Assembly: GCA_019090455.1 (NCBI GenBank)
Contig: JAHRWA010000045.1
Coordinates: 1-41,582 of the forward strand
DNA from: Pseudomonadales bacterium
GTDB taxonomy: Bacteria; Pseudomonadota; Gammaproteobacteria; Pseudomonadales; DC-out160
DNA: 41,582 nucleotides
Direction: 5' to 3'
The translations under genes and the position numbers were made by a program. This document shows positions 25,603-36,538 of the stretch, piece after piece; position 1 is the stretch's first letter, and each line of letters starts with the position of its first letter. Under the pieces are notes generated by a model. It did not search any database, had not been told where the DNA came from, and worked only from the letters and a program-made list of their open reading frames with translations.

Positions 25603-27417
25603 CTAACCCTGCGGTACACGAATACTCTCAACCATATCTTGTATCTCTTTCGGTGGTTCCGGTGTTAGATAAGAGACAACAAAGGCGACTGCAAAATTCA
25701 GTAGCATTCCGATAGCACCGATACCTTCAGGCGATATTCCAAACAACCAATTGTCCGCAGTATTAACCGCCATAGGTTCGATGAAAACACCTTTGAAGTA
25801 AATGATATAGGCGCTAGTGAATACCAAACCGACACACATTCCTGAAATCGCTCCCCACTTATTAATCCGTTTGCTAAAGATTCCTAACAATATCACCGGA
25901 AACAAAGAGGAGGCGGCCAACCCAAATGCAAATGCCACTACTTGCGCCACAAAAGCAGGCGGATGCATGCCCAAATAACCCGCGATACCGATAGCCACTG
26001 CCGCAGCAATACGGCCCGCCATTAATTCAGATTTCTCAGAAATATTCGGAGCAAAAGTACTCTTCAATAAATCATGAGAAATACTCGCCGATATCACTAA
26101 TAACAAACCGGCTGCAGTAGACAAAGCAGCCGCTACACCACCGGCTGCTATTAACGCAATTACCCAATTCGGTAACCCCGCAATTTCAGGATTCGCTAAC
26201 ACCATCATATCCCGGTCTACATAAATTTCATTCGCAAATGGGGCTCCGGTAGCGATCTCGCCTTTACTGGGATTACTAATCAACCTTTCACCAAACTGAC
26301 CGCGTTCATCGCCAACAAACAAAGGCTTCCCCTTGTTATCACTACTGAACGCATTACCGGCGGCATATTGTATTTTGCCATCACCGTTGTGATCGAACCA
26401 ACCCAGTAGCCCCGAATTTTCCCAGGTTTGAAACCAGCCTGGAATCTCGCTATAAGCAGTACCTACACCTTCAGGTCCGTTAACCGTATTCACTAAATTC
26501 ATGCGAGCCAACACACCAACGGCGGGTGCAGTGGTATAGAGAATGGCGATAAAAACCAACGCCCATCCAGCTGAACGACGTGCATCCCTCACTTTAGGCA
26601 CCGTAAAAAACCGCACTAACACATGAGGCAACCCAGCCGTACCCACCATTAATGCAGTAGTAATAGCAAAGACATCGATCATGGATTTATCATTAAAAGG
26701 TTCTGTATAAGAGGTAAATCCAAGATCAACCAGCACAGTATCCATTTTGTCTAGCAACAAGCCAGAACCATCCGACATCTCCGAACCCAACGCCAATTGC
26801 GGAAAGGGATTACCCGTGAGTTGAAAAGCAATAAATACCGCAGGTACAGTATAAGCAAAAATCAACACACAGAACTGCGCCACTTGGGTATACGTAATTC
26901 CGCGCATCCCCCCTAGCACCGCATAAATAAAGACAATACCCATTCCTATGAAAAGGCCCACATTAACGGGTACTTCCAGAAAACGAGAAAAGACAATGCC
27001 AACTCCACGCATCTGCCCCGCGACATAAGTAAAGGAAATAAAGATAAGACAAATCACGGCGACGATACGGGCAGTTTGAGAATAATAGCGATCGCCAATA
27101 AACTCAGGAACCGTGAACTTGCCAAACTTTCTGAGGTAAGGAGCCAGCAGCATAGCTAACAGAACATAACCACCTGTCCAGCCCATTAAATACATGCTGC
27201 CCTCATAGCCTAAAAAGGCAATAAGACCCGCCATAGAAATAAATGATGCCGCTGACATCCAGTCCGCTGCCGTCGCCATCCCATTCGCGATAGGGTGGAC
27301 GTGCTTTCCTGCTACATAAAATTCGCTGGTGCTGTTTGCTTTCGACCAGATGGCAATGCCAATATACAGAACAAAACTGGCGCCAACGACAGAGTAAGTT
27401 AACGTTTGTAAATCCAT
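25603..27417 (-). CDS. Sodium:solute symporter, large subunit (VC2705-type)
   Basis: A 604-residue carrier of the SSS family with about 13 membrane helices. GKHVHPIANGMATAADWMSA (37-56) and the following GLIAFLGYEG are the family's sodium-site helix region. A hydrophilic insert near residue 345 contains DHNGDGKIQYA, an EF-hand-like loop characteristic of the VC2705 subfamily of two-component symporters. It abuts the DUF4212 small-subunit gene (the TAA at 27418-27420 is immediately followed by its ATG), so the pair is one unit. Substrate is probably a short monocarboxylate such as acetate or propionate, by analogy; it is not proven here. Located between the P450/dehydrogenase pair and the monooxygenase. 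Confidence 0.87.
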   Translation of the reverse strand: MDLQTLTYSVVGASFVLYIGIAIWSKANSTSEFYVAGKHVHPIANGMATAADWMSAASFISMAGLIAFLGYEGSMYLMGWTGGYVLLAMLLAPYLRKFGKFTVPEFIGDRYYSQTARIVAVICLIFISFTYVAGQMRGVGIVFSRFLEVPVNVGLFIGMGIVFIYAVLGGMRGITYTQVAQFCVLIFAYTVPAVFIAFQLTGNPFPQLALGSEMSDGSGLLLDKMDTVLVDLGFTSYTEPFNDKSMIDVFAITTALMVGTAGLPHVLVRFFTVPKVRDARRSAGWALVFIAILYTTAPAVGVLARMNLVNTVNGPEGVGTAYSEIPGWFQTWENSGLLGWFDHNGDGKIQYAAGNAFSSDNKGKPLFVGDERGQFGERLISNPSKGEIATGAPFANEIYVDRDMMVLANPEIAGLPNWVIALIAAGGVAAALSTAAGLLLVISASISHDLLKSTFAPNISEKSELMAGRIAAAVAIGIAGYLGMHPPAFVAQVVAFAFGLAASSLFPVILLGIFSKRINKWGAISGMCVGLVFTSAYIIYFKGVFIEPMAVNTADNWLFGISPEGIGAIGMLLNFAVAFVVSYLTPEPPKEIQDMVESIRVPQG

Positions 27418-27693
27418 TTAACTGTCATCCTCTTCAGCAACACCATACTTCTTATCGAGCTTATTCATACGATGGGCATAGAAAAAGATCAGTCCCACGA
27501 AGGTATAAATCGCCCCTTGCTGAGCAAACCAAAAACCCAGTTTATACCCGCCTATCTGAAATTGATTTAACGGTTCTACCAGCAAAATACCGAACCCAAA
27601 TGACACAGTAAACCAGACCACAAGACAGCCCATTATCAATCTTAGATTGGCTTGCCAGTACTCTTTGGCAAAGGATGTAGAATCTTCTTTCAT
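27418..27693 (-). CDS. Sodium:solute symporter small subunit (DUF4212)
   Basis: A 91-residue protein with two membrane helices (about 21-39 and 53-71). QANLRLI near the N-terminus and GFWFAQQGAIYTFV are the conserved patches of the DUF4212 family, which accompanies VC2705-type symporters. It has a GAGGGTAG ribosome site before the ATG. Its stop codon directly abuts the start of the large subunit, so translation is coupled. It lies downstream of the 20-base repeat array that separates it from the monooxygenase gene. Confidence 0.88.
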   Translation of the reverse strand: MKEDSTSFAKEYWQANLRLIMGCLVVWFTVSFGFGILLVEPLNQFQIGGYKLGFWFAQQGAIYTFVGLIFFYAHRMNKLDKKYGVAEEDDS

Positions 27694-27770
27694 TTAACTA
27701 CCCTCATAAACACTTCCACTCTTCTCTTAGTTTGTAAATTCAAAAATAGTTTATAAAATCAAATACGAGC

Positions 27771-29530
<1,760 letters not shown>

Positions 29531-29539
29531 TCAAATCCA

Positions 29540-30739
29540 CTAACTAATGACACCCTCGCCTCTCAATTTCTCAAGCTCATCTTCCCCCAACCCTAACATC
29601 TCGCCAAAGACAAGATCATTATGTTGCCCTAGGTCAGGTGGAAGCTCTGACTCAATTCTTTCCTCTCCCGAAAAACAAATCGGCGATGCTGGCAATACAA
29701 TCTCTCCCAGCTCAGGGTGCTCAATACGTCGTAACATGCCACGGTAATGCATTTGTTCATCGTCTAACACTTCTTCTACATTTCGTACGATGGCGCAAGG
29801 TACCGCATGTGCTTGCAACAACTCCAATACCTTTTGCTTTTTCCTCGCACCCGTCCACGTACCCACCAAGTCCTCAACCGCATCCATCTCTTCTGCGCGA
29901 GCCTTCATCGTATTAAAACGTTCATCCTCTAACAGGTCTTCCCGATCCATCGCCTTAAGCAGAGAATTCCAGTGCCCGTTACGAATACAAATAATGGACA
30001 CGTATCCATCCTGAGTGGGATAAACATCATAAGGCGTCACCGACAGTGCAGAATGTTTGTTGCCCGTTCTCGGCGGCACTTTTTTACCACCCGAATAATA
30101 AGCCCCCAGAACCGTCGCCAACACGGGGAATACCGCATCTTGCATTGCAATATCAATCGTGGCCCCGACACCGGTTCTTTCTCTACGAAATAGTGCCGTA
30201 GTGATGGCACCATACAAATGGACACCTCCGAGAAAGTCACACAACGCGACCCCGGACTTTAACGGAGGATCGCCTTCAATTCCCGTCGCACTCATAATAC
30301 CGGACATGGCTTGCACGGTTATATCCATCGCCAGATAATCTCGCTGGGGACCACTTTGCCCGTAGCCCGAACCCGCTGCATAAATTAAACGAGGATTGAC
30401 GTCCCGCAAAGTCTCAGCCGACAAACCCAGTTTTTCCATGGTACCGGGTGAAAAGTTTTCTAGCACCACATCCGACTGTTTCACTAAATCAATAAATAGT
30501 GCTTTGCCCTTGTCAGTCTTGAGATCAATCGTTATCGATTGCTTATTCTGATTTAACATCGTAAAAGCATAAGCCGCTGACCCTGACTTACCTCGGGAAC
30601 GCAGCGTCTCACCGATCAATGATTCGACCTTAATGACCCTCGCACCCGCATTCGCCATCAAAAAACCCGCATAGGGCGCATTGTATATTTGCCCCAAATC
30701 CAGAACAGTTAGCCCCTCAAATGCAGCAGTCCTTGTCAT
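29540..30739 (-). CDS. Family III (CaiB/BaiF) CoA transferase
   Basis: A 399-residue protein with the complete CaiB/BaiF fold. The DLGQIYNAPYAGFLMANAGA region and KVES are family signatures. The nucleophilic Asp is in YLAMDITVQAMSG, about residue 150-165. I chose the ATG at 30739 because AAGGGA lies 7 bases upstream; the frame could extend 11 codons to 30772. It transfers CoA from a thioester donor to a free acid, activating the acid made by the P450/dehydrogenase steps. It sits between two short-chain dehydrogenase genes and the monooxygenase gene in one transcription unit with 49- and 54-base gaps. Confidence 0.9.
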   Translation of the reverse strand: MTRTAAFEGLTVLDLGQIYNAPYAGFLMANAGARVIKVESLIGETLRSRGKSGSAAYAFTMLNQNKQSITIDLKTDKGKALFIDLVKQSDVVLENFSPGTMEKLGLSAETLRDVNPRLIYAAGSGYGQSGPQRDYLAMDITVQAMSGIMSATGIEGDPPLKSGVALCDFLGGVHLYGAITTALFRRERTGVGATIDIAMQDAVFPVLATVLGAYYSGGKKVPPRTGNKHSALSVTPYDVYPTQDGYVSIICIRNGHWNSLLKAMDREDLLEDERFNTMKARAEEMDAVEDLVGTWTGARKKQKVLELLQAHAVPCAIVRNVEEVLDDEQMHYRGMLRRIEHPELGEIVLPASPICFSGEERIESELPPDLGQHNDLVFGEMLGLGEDELEKLRGEGVIS

Positions 30740-30788
30740 CTTTTTTCCCTTAGGTTCATTCCTTAGCTTCATTCCTTAAGTTCAGGCC

Positions 30789-31568
30789 TCAAGCATTCTT
30801 AATGGTTAACCCACCATCGACGGGAAAAACCACCCCATTCACATAAGATGCAGCAGGTAGGCAGAGACTTAATGTCATATGGGCAATTTCTTCAGGATCA
30901 GCATAACGGCCAACGGGAACTCGACGCCGTGAATAAATCGCTTTGCTTTCTTCAGGAATAACTTTGGTTAACCCCGTATGAACCGCGCCCGGACAAATAC
31001 AATTAACCGTGATTCCCTCCTTACCAAATTCCACAGCGAAGGAACGAGTCAGTCCAACAAGCCCTGTCTTCGAAGCGGCATACGGAGATCCCTTAGGTGT
31101 TGCACCCAAGGCTTCGGTGGATGCGATGTTCACCACTCGACCTGCATCAGATTGTCTTAAATAAGGCAAAGCGGCCCGAACAATACGCGCTGGCCCGGTG
31201 AGCATAATGTCCATTGCTTTTTCCCATTGCCGCTCAAAATTCTCGGAATCCAAAGACCCTCCCGCAACAACACCCGCATTATTAACAACACAATCGAGAC
31301 GACCAAAATGCACTGCAATTTCATCAACGACAGCCTCTATCGACTCTTTGTCCGCCACATCCAAAAGCCAACCCTTAGCCGTGCCACCCGCTTCCGTAAT
31401 TTCTTTCACCACTGCGTCAACAGCACTTTCATCTCTATCAGTGACTGCAACCAAAGCATTCTCATCCGCAAAAAGATGCGCAGTCGCGCGCCCCATGCCA
31501 CTACCCGCTCCGGTGATCAGTACACAACGCCCTTCTACTGATCTGCTGAGTTTTGATAATCTGGTCAT
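30789..31568 (-). CDS. Short-chain dehydrogenase/reductase (FabG-like)
   Basis: A 259-residue SDR. TGAGSGMG (NAD(P)-binding, about 20-27), NNAG, an active-site Ser (NIAST), the YAASK motif and CICPGAVHTG are all in order. A 3-ketoacyl or hydroxysteroid dehydrogenase is likely. It has a 10-residue N-terminal extension before the first beta strand. Gap to the CoA transferase is 49 bases. AAGGCGG precedes the ATG. Substrate cannot be told from sequence. Confidence 0.92.
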   Translation of the reverse strand: MTRLSKLSRSVEGRCVLITGAGSGMGRATAHLFADENALVAVTDRDESAVDAVVKEITEAGGTAKGWLLDVADKESIEAVVDEIAVHFGRLDCVVNNAGVVAGGSLDSENFERQWEKAMDIMLTGPARIVRAALPYLRQSDAGRVVNIASTEALGATPKGSPYAASKTGLVGLTRSFAVEFGKEGITVNCICPGAVHTGLTKVIPEESKAIYSRRRVPVGRYADPEEIAHMTLSLCLPAASYVNGVVFPVDGGLTIKNA

Positions 31569-31724
31569 ATTAGCCGCCTTAGTCGCACCTTGATAACTTC
31601 CAATTGAACAAACCTATAAGTCACTAGACACTTCAATCGACACACGACTTAAAGCCTCTCCTTATAGTTAGGGCATAATTTTTAACAAAAATATTCTAAG
31701 AATACAAACCTTGAGATGTGAGTT

Positions 31725-32651
31725 TTATTTCTCCGGTACCAACCCCCTCGCTTTCATCTTATCGAACACGCCTTTAATAATCGCATTCGCATTTTTATAA
31801 GGTCTCGCTCCGGTCATATCAGAAATCGCCTTCCAGTTAGCCCCGATTTCATCGGGTGTCGGTACATCGCCGTTTCCAAGAAAGGCTCCCTCCGCTTCGA
31901 CTATTTCCACCTTACTGTAATAGCCCATACCACACTCAACGATTTCGCCAGCCAGCTTGCATTCCTCGGCACAAAAGAGCGCGATCATTGCGCTAACGTA
32001 TTCAGGTTTCATTTTCGGTGCCAATTTGGGTGACATAAATTCTTCAGTCATCCGTGTTAACGCCATTGGCGCAACCGCATTCACCAATACATTTTTCTTC
32101 GTGCCTTCTTGTTTTAATGCATTCATCAAACCCACTAAAGAAAGCTTCGCACTGGAATAATTGGTATGCCCGTGAGAGCCGAACAAACCCGCAGAAGACG
32201 TCGTCATCACCACACGACCATACTGACTCTCCATCATCAAAGGCCAAGCCGCCTTGGTGCAGAACACAGAACCCATTAAATGCACATCCATCAGCGCAGT
32301 AAAATCCTTCAGATCCAATTTGGTAAAACTCTTATCCCTGATCGTCCCCGCGTTATTAACCAAGATATCCACTTTGCCGAAATTATCTAACGCCGTTTTG
32401 ACGATGCTTTGTCCACCTTCCTCACTAGTAACGCTATCGTAATTCGCAACCGCCACTCCCCCCGCGTCAGCTATCTCCTTCACCACCTCATCAGCAGCCT
32501 TGGAAGAACCCCCTTCACCGGCAACATTACCGCCGAGATCATTAACCACCACTTTCGCGCCAAGATTCGCAAGAAACTTAGCGTGACTGCGACCCAGACC
32601 CGCCCCCGCTCCCGTCACTATCGCCACTCGATCTTCAAATGAAATACTCAT
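31725..32651 (-). CDS. Short-chain dehydrogenase of the MFE-2/HSD17B4 type
   Basis: A 308-residue SDR. The VTGAGAGLGRSHAKFLANLGAKVVVNDLGG style N-terminus, NNAG, TSSAG, NYSSAK and NAVAPMALTRM are signatures of the dehydrogenase domain of peroxisomal multifunctional enzyme 2 and bacterial homologues that oxidise (3R)-hydroxyacyl-CoA. That matches the MaoC-type hydratases encoded at 13804-14648, which make (3R)-hydroxyacyl-CoA. The C-terminal 60 residues are longer than in FabG-type SDRs. The CGGAGA ribosome site is 7 bases before the ATG. It is probably the first gene of the nine-gene block. Confidence 0.9.
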   Translation of the reverse strand: MSISFEDRVAIVTGAGAGLGRSHAKFLANLGAKVVVNDLGGNVAGEGGSSKAADEVVKEIADAGGVAVANYDSVTSEEGGQSIVKTALDNFGKVDILVNNAGTIRDKSFTKLDLKDFTALMDVHLMGSVFCTKAAWPLMMESQYGRVVMTTSSAGLFGSHGHTNYSSAKLSLVGLMNALKQEGTKKNVLVNAVAPMALTRMTEEFMSPKLAPKMKPEYVSAMIALFCAEECKLAGEIVECGMGYYSKVEIVEAEGAFLGNGDVPTPDEIGANWKAISDMTGARPYKNANAIIKGVFDKMKARGLVPEK

Positions 32652-32904
32652 AATTATTCTCCGTTATTGTTATATTGTTCTCGTCATTTCCCTATCACAA
32701 ACTCCACTCTAAACCTAACTCCAATTCGAAATCTAAATCTAGGCATTAGCATAAACGTCTCTTTAAAAGAAACCTAGATGTAGCCCTATCAAAATCCGCC
32801 AAATAAGCGGCCATTCAAAAGACCGAAAGCAGTGATCCTGTTAAACTCAATATTCAATTGCCTTCATCATTCTGTTTAATGAAGATTCAACTCATCCGAA
32901 TCCG

Positions 32905-33711
32905 TTGCCCTTATTTGTTAAAAAAAGAGAGATCCCTATTAGCACTCCCCCATTACATTACGATGTACACCCCGGAAATGGACCCGCGATGCTCATCGTC
33001 CACGGCCTACTCTGCAGTCGCGCATTATGGAAACTCAATCTTGAAGCCTTAGGAACCGTGTGCACACCCGTCACCGTCGAACTCTACGGCCACGGCCGCT
33101 CGCCCTCCCCCACAGATTCTGCTCTTTATACTCCAGATAATTACATCGCAGAATTCGAAGCCATTCGCCAAGCCATCGGTGTACCCCAATGGTTCTTGTG
33201 CGGACACTCATTAGGAGCCGGGTTATCTGTGCGTTACGCCTGGAAATATCCTCAAAATACATTAGCCCACATTTTCACAAACTCATCATCCGCATTCGGG
33301 ACACCCTTAGAAGAAACAAGACCTCCTGAAGCATTGATCAAACATTACGAAACTGGCGGGCTCGATCTCATCGAACAAATTCCCGTGCATCCGAAATACG
33401 GGAAGTGGATACCTGAAGTTGTCAAAAAGGAACTTGAGGAAGACTCTGCTCTTTTGAATCCAGGTGGCATTGCGAGAACGATAGGTTATACCCACCCCAT
33501 CGTTTCTCTACAACATCACTTGCGAGAGATAACTCCTCCTGCATTGTTAATTTGTGGAACACGTGAGAAACGATTTATTCCTTTACGTGATAATTTGGTT
33601 AGGGAAATACCTGGTATAGAGGTAGCGGATCTTGAAGGGGGGCATGCGATAAACGCGGAGTGTTATGAGGAGTTTAATTTGGCGGTTGTTGAGTTTTTGG
33701 GGCGGTATTGA
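32905..33711 (+). CDS. Alpha/beta-fold hydrolase
   Basis: A 268-residue alpha/beta hydrolase. The oxyanion strand is LIVHGLLC, the nucleophile elbow GHSLGAG (Ser102), and the catalytic His is His247 in GGHAIN. The acid position reads CGTREKRF, with Glu221 where Asp is usual. The only start I can support is TTG at 32905, because the open frame begins at 32845 and contains no ATG before it; a ribosome site is not clear. It is divergent from the SDR at 31725-32651. A lactone or ester made by the monooxygenase is a plausible substrate. The 3' end is more AT-rich than the rest. Confidence 0.82.
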   Translation: MPLFVKKREIPISTPPLHYDVHPGNGPAMLIVHGLLCSRALWKLNLEALGTVCTPVTVELYGHGRSPSPTDSALYTPDNYIAEFEAIRQAIGVPQWFLCGHSLGAGLSVRYAWKYPQNTLAHIFTNSSSAFGTPLEETRPPEALIKHYETGGLDLIEQIPVHPKYGKWIPEVVKKELEEDSALLNPGGIARTIGYTHPIVSLQHHLREITPPALLICGTREKRFIPLRDNLVREIPGIEVADLEGGHAINAECYEEFNLAVVEFLGRY

Positions 33712-33890
33712 TAAGGGAAGTGGGGGCCGTGTATGTCGCAACCGAACCGTTACTGAAAGAATGAAAATATCAACTTTGGTATCAAACCTAAAATGGATCG
33801 AAGGAAAAATGTCTAAGTCCATTAGGACAATGGCTGATAAAATGTCAGATGATTGTAATGCTAAACCAGATCACCAGAGACATTTAAAAC

Positions 33891-34211
33891 ATGATGCACT
33901 TTAACGAATACAACCAACCCGCAAAAACACTGGTCCTTCATTACGCCAAGAAACTAAATTTTAATCTTGCCAACGCTATTGCTTCCGGTGACTCAAACTT
34001 GAGTAGCAAGGAAGAGGCGAAATCATTGGCCTATTTTTTCTGGGAAATGACAGATCAGGCAGTCGATGATGAAAATGACAACAAAGTGATTGAAGGTATT
34101 TCCGATCTGCAATCTTGGCTGAAAAAGGCGCTTTATATCTTTACTGGGTACTTTAAGAAACAAGGATATGAGAAAGAATGGTCTGAAGGCTACGACAAAT
34201 ATCATGACTAA
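33891..34211 (+). CDS. Small hypothetical protein
   Basis: A 106-residue soluble, acidic protein with no signal peptide or membrane helix. I do not recognise the family. Aromatic-rich patches (AYFFWEMTDQ and YIFTGYFKK) suggest a helical fold. The start could be ATG 33891 or the adjacent ATG 33894; the ribosome site is weak. It lies in an accessory stretch with other small genes and no clear operon partner. Opposite-strand frames over it look like shadows. Confidence 0.55.
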   Translation: MMHFNEYNQPAKTLVLHYAKKLNFNLANAIASGDSNLSSKEEAKSLAYFFWEMTDQAVDDENDNKVIEGISDLQSWLKKALYIFTGYFKKQGYEKEWSEGYDKYHD

Positions 34212-34390
34212 ACATGAACTCTAAATTAGGTATCTTATTTAGTCCTAGGAGAAACAAACAGGACAACCAACTAAGGAATAATATTAGTGCCTCCTTCATT
34301 TCTAATATGTGCGTCTCATTCAGTGGTGCTTAGAATCAGTCCCCTGACAATGAAGGCAATACTCACTACTCAATAGAGCCGAGTCGAGAT

Positions 34391-34480
34391 ATGAAATTGT
34401 CAGAATTTATTCAAAAACTGGAAAACTTAAATAACATTGAGGTCAGGCTTTATCCGGCAAACTTTTACGTGCGTATTTGA
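34391..34480 (+). pseudogene. Very short coding-like fragment in the 34212-34511 gap
   Basis: A 29-codon frame beginning MKLSEFIQKL and ending at TGA looks coding: it has a good acidic and amphipathic composition and in-frame Lys/Glu/Asn bias. It ends abruptly just before the 3' end of the minus-strand SnoaL-like gene at 34512. I think it may be the N-terminus of a truncated gene. The rest of the 300-base gap shows no gene. Confidence 0.3.
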
Positions 34481-34511
34481 TGCAGTGGTTATGCTGTACA
34501 TTCGGAAACAT

Positions 34512-34907
34512 CTATTTCGGAACTACTGCCATCGTATTGGCATCTCGAATTATCTGCCAGCGACCATTTCGCTTTTCTAGAATCGAAAGAGTATGCCCTG
34601 CCATTTTTGTGGTCGGATCCCCGTTTTTCGGAGAGCATACAAGAGTCGAATCAATCCAGAGATATGCTTGGTCACCAAACACCTTTAGTTCTCGAAGTTT
34701 GCTATCGAGATCAAAATCTATCGGGGAATCTTCAGGAGAATCTCCCGCAGCACCCTGAGCAAAAGTTTCCTTGTCCATCTCACCAACACCAGGCACAAGA
34801 AACACAGCGTCATCGGCAATGCAGTTTCGTGCCAATTCCAGATTTCCTTCTGTAGTCGATTTAATCCAATTGTTAAATAAATCTCGTATCTTTTGTTCAT
34901 CATTCAT
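34512..34907 (-). CDS. SnoaL-like/SgcJ-family protein
   Basis: A 131-residue NTF2-fold protein of the SgcJ/EcaC (DUF4440) type. IRDLFNNWIKSTTEGNLELA is the N-terminal helix pair, followed by DAVFLVPG and WQIIRDANTMAV. Such proteins are often catalytically uncharacterised or act as cyclases or isomerases with a small hydrophobic pocket. ACAGGAG lies 8-9 bases before the ATG. A second, more distant NTF2-fold gene at 35018 is upstream in the same direction (110-base gap). No partner gene identifies a substrate. Confidence 0.8.
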   Translation of the reverse strand: MNDEQKIRDLFNNWIKSTTEGNLELARNCIADDAVFLVPGVGEMDKETFAQGAAGDSPEDSPIDFDLDSKLRELKVFGDQAYLWIDSTLVCSPKNGDPTTKMAGHTLSILEKRNGRWQIIRDANTMAVVPK

Positions 34908-35017
34908 ATTCTTTTCTCCTGTAGTCTAAGGCACAACAAGCCTGAAGATTAATCGATATAACGTTATCGCAAGACTGTTGCACAGCGAAGGTTATGACCT
35001 CCGCCAGCCGAGCCTGT

Positions 35018-35353
35018 TTATGTGAAAACCCCCGTGTCAAAAACCAATAATATTTTGGATATTTTACTTTCACTGACTTCAAACTGTTGAACCATAGTTG
35101 TTGAAACATCATACTTACTGAATTTATAAATAACGCATGCGCTCGATTCAGTTTCATAACTGCTAAGGATTTTGTACCGTGAATTGCTGGGTGGATCAGC
35201 TTTCAAAGAGTCAACATACTCCCTAGCGGATAGCCCTTGAAAAAATGGCCCCTCAAATACCATGTTTGGTTGAAACAAATCTATCATAGGTTCAACACTG
35301 CCATCACCGAAAAATATTTCTAGGTATTTTGAAGCCAATTCCAGTGGTTTCAT
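35018..35353 (-). CDS. SnoaL-like (NTF2-fold) protein
   Basis: A 111-residue NTF2-like protein. It reads YLEIFFGDGSVEPMIDLFQPNMVF with a PFFQGLSAREYV segment, the usual first half of SnoaL-like domains. The C-terminal beta strands are ISKILLVFDTG. It is shorter than the 131-residue neighbour and less conserved. The ribosome site before the ATG is weak. The function is not predictable; the position between a toxin-antitoxin pair and small hypotheticals suggests mobile accessory content. Confidence 0.72.
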   Translation of the reverse strand: MKPLELASKYLEIFFGDGSVEPMIDLFQPNMVFEGPFFQGLSAREYVDSLKADPPSNSRYKILSSYETESSACVIYKFSKYDVSTTMVQQFEVSESKISKILLVFDTGVFT

Positions 35354-35381
35354 ATAATTTGAATCTCATTTCATCAGACGC

Positions 35382-35525
35382 TTAGGGCACAGTCATGGTA
35401 GAGCACTCAGTTACCCAGACGACGCCATACAAATCCGAGCATGCGGAATTACCGCACCAATACCAATCAACAAAAACATGATGTTTCGTCACTTCCATAT
35501 CCTGTATTTGAAAATACTTTAACAT
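35382..35525 (-). CDS. Candidate small protein (47 residues) and surrounding gap
   Basis: This frame encodes a 47-residue product with 3 Cys and many aromatic residues (FVDWYWCGNSAC and LYGVVWVTEC). TAGGGA lies 8-10 bases before the ATG at 35525; an ATG at 35534 would add 3 residues. I do not know the family. The product has no TM helix. It lies directly upstream of the SnoaL-like gene, 28 bases away, so a small operon is possible. The rest of the 35354-35765 gap has no supported gene; a 62-codon plus-strand frame at 35592 is a weak candidate. Confidence 0.35.
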   Translation of the reverse strand: MLKYFQIQDMEVTKHHVFVDWYWCGNSACSDLYGVVWVTECSTMTVP

Positions 35526-35765
35526 CTCTATCATTCCCTACCAGCTAAAACTTCGTCTCTGGCTTCGCCGATTTAACCACTTGTAGAGCGAGTGAAAGAT
35601 ATGGCTCGACACACGCGATACACTGAGGCTGTTATCACAGCATTGGGCACAACATTGGGGACAGTCACTGGTGCGTTGAGGACATATATGAGCGAAGTCA
35701 CTGTGCCAACTACATCGAAAAAATGCTTATGGAATCGCGTAACCACTCAATTCAACTCCCGTTAT

Positions 35766-36194
35766 TCAGTCAGGCAATAATAGATTCTCAAAAGGATGAT
35801 GGTTTTTCCATCGATAAGTACGAAAATCTCGTTGATCGGTGGATAGAATACGGCCGTGGCCGAGGGATTCAGCGAGGACAACCAATGATGCATCAGCCAA
35901 GTCCATAGGTAGGTCGGCATATTTGTTCATCAGCTCATGCAACCGGCTCAGGTCAGAGGGATTCAAGGAATACAGCTCAACCCCCGCCTTACGCAGCGAG
36001 TCAATAAATTGTAATTGTGGTCCTCCCCCCACTCTCTTCAGTAATAGATGGCAAGTTTCAGTGAGCACCGGCCAGGTAGTAATCAGAGTCATTGTGCAGT
36101 CGGTCAAGAAATTAACCGCTTGCTGATGATGTCGGTCAGGCTGATTGATCAGCGCAACCCAGAAACCGGTATCAACGAGCAGGGTATTTTTCAT
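35766..36194 (-). CDS. PIN-domain toxin (VapC-like)
   Basis: A 142-residue PIN nuclease. The four acidic positions of the domain are visible: Asp8 (LLVDTGF), the Glu of LTETCHLL (about 46), the Asp pair of MDLADAS (about 97-101), and STDQRDF (about 119-124). VapC toxins cut tRNA or rRNA to stop growth. The gene start overlaps the end of the upstream ribbon-helix-helix gene by 23 bases, the normal antitoxin-first arrangement. Normally the antitoxin represses the shared promoter. No mobile element flanks it that I can see. Confidence 0.88.
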   Translation of the reverse strand: MKNTLLVDTGFWVALINQPDRHHQQAVNFLTDCTMTLITTWPVLTETCHLLLKRVGGGPQLQFIDSLRKAGVELYSLNPSDLSRLHELMNKYADLPMDLADASLVVLAESLGHGRILSTDQRDFRTYRWKNHHPFENLLLPD

Positions 36195-36429
36195 CTAAAG
36201 ACTCGTCCAGGTAGTTTTTGTAATTCTCCGACAGGTCCACAGGCCCTTGGCCAATGCCTGCTAAATCAGCCAATAGCTGCTGATTGCATCGTCCCGCCTC
36301 GCTTTGCAGCTCGTTAACATAGAGTTCAAGCGAATGCTTGATAATTTGTGTGACGCTCTGCCCAGTATTCTCTTTTAAATACTCGAACGCCTTTTCGCTT
36401 GATGAGTCTAGTCTCGCATTGATCCGCAT
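36172..36429 (-). CDS. Ribbon-helix-helix antitoxin
   Basis: An 85-residue antitoxin. The N-terminal MRINARLDSSSEKAFEYLKE is a ribbon-helix-helix (CopG/MetJ-like) DNA-binding strand and helix, followed by a second helix (TQIIKHSLELYV); the Glu/Asp-rich C-terminal half would wrap the toxin. AAGGAAAG is the ribosome site, 6 bases before the ATG. The frame overlaps the toxin gene by 23 bases, indicating translational coupling. It probably autoregulates the operon. Confidence 0.87.
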   Translation of the reverse strand: MRINARLDSSSEKAFEYLKENTGQSVTQIIKHSLELYVNELQSEAGRCNQQLLADLAGIGQGPVDLSENYKNYLDESLDEKYPAR

Positions 36430-36538
36430 AACTGCTTTCCTTATGAAGTTAAACTATCTCCATACTAGCTTGTATGACGCTGTCATACAAGCCGATCTTG
36501 ATCAGCTCCCAACCGATAAACTGAAACGTAGCATCACC

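Noticed and set aside
31198..31593. A 131-codon plus-strand frame over the SDR at 30789-31568
   Set aside because: Ser/Thr/Ala-rich antisense shadow of a complete SDR.
35592..35780. A 62-codon plus-strand frame beginning MKDMARHTRYTEAV
   Set aside because: It looks slightly coding at first, but its end overlaps the PIN toxin gene in antisense and I can name no family. It could be a remnant.
33720..36460. Integron cassette array
   Set aside because: I looked for attC-type core sites (GTTRRRY and RYYYAAC) between the small genes and found none that were convincing; the orientation of genes is also mixed.
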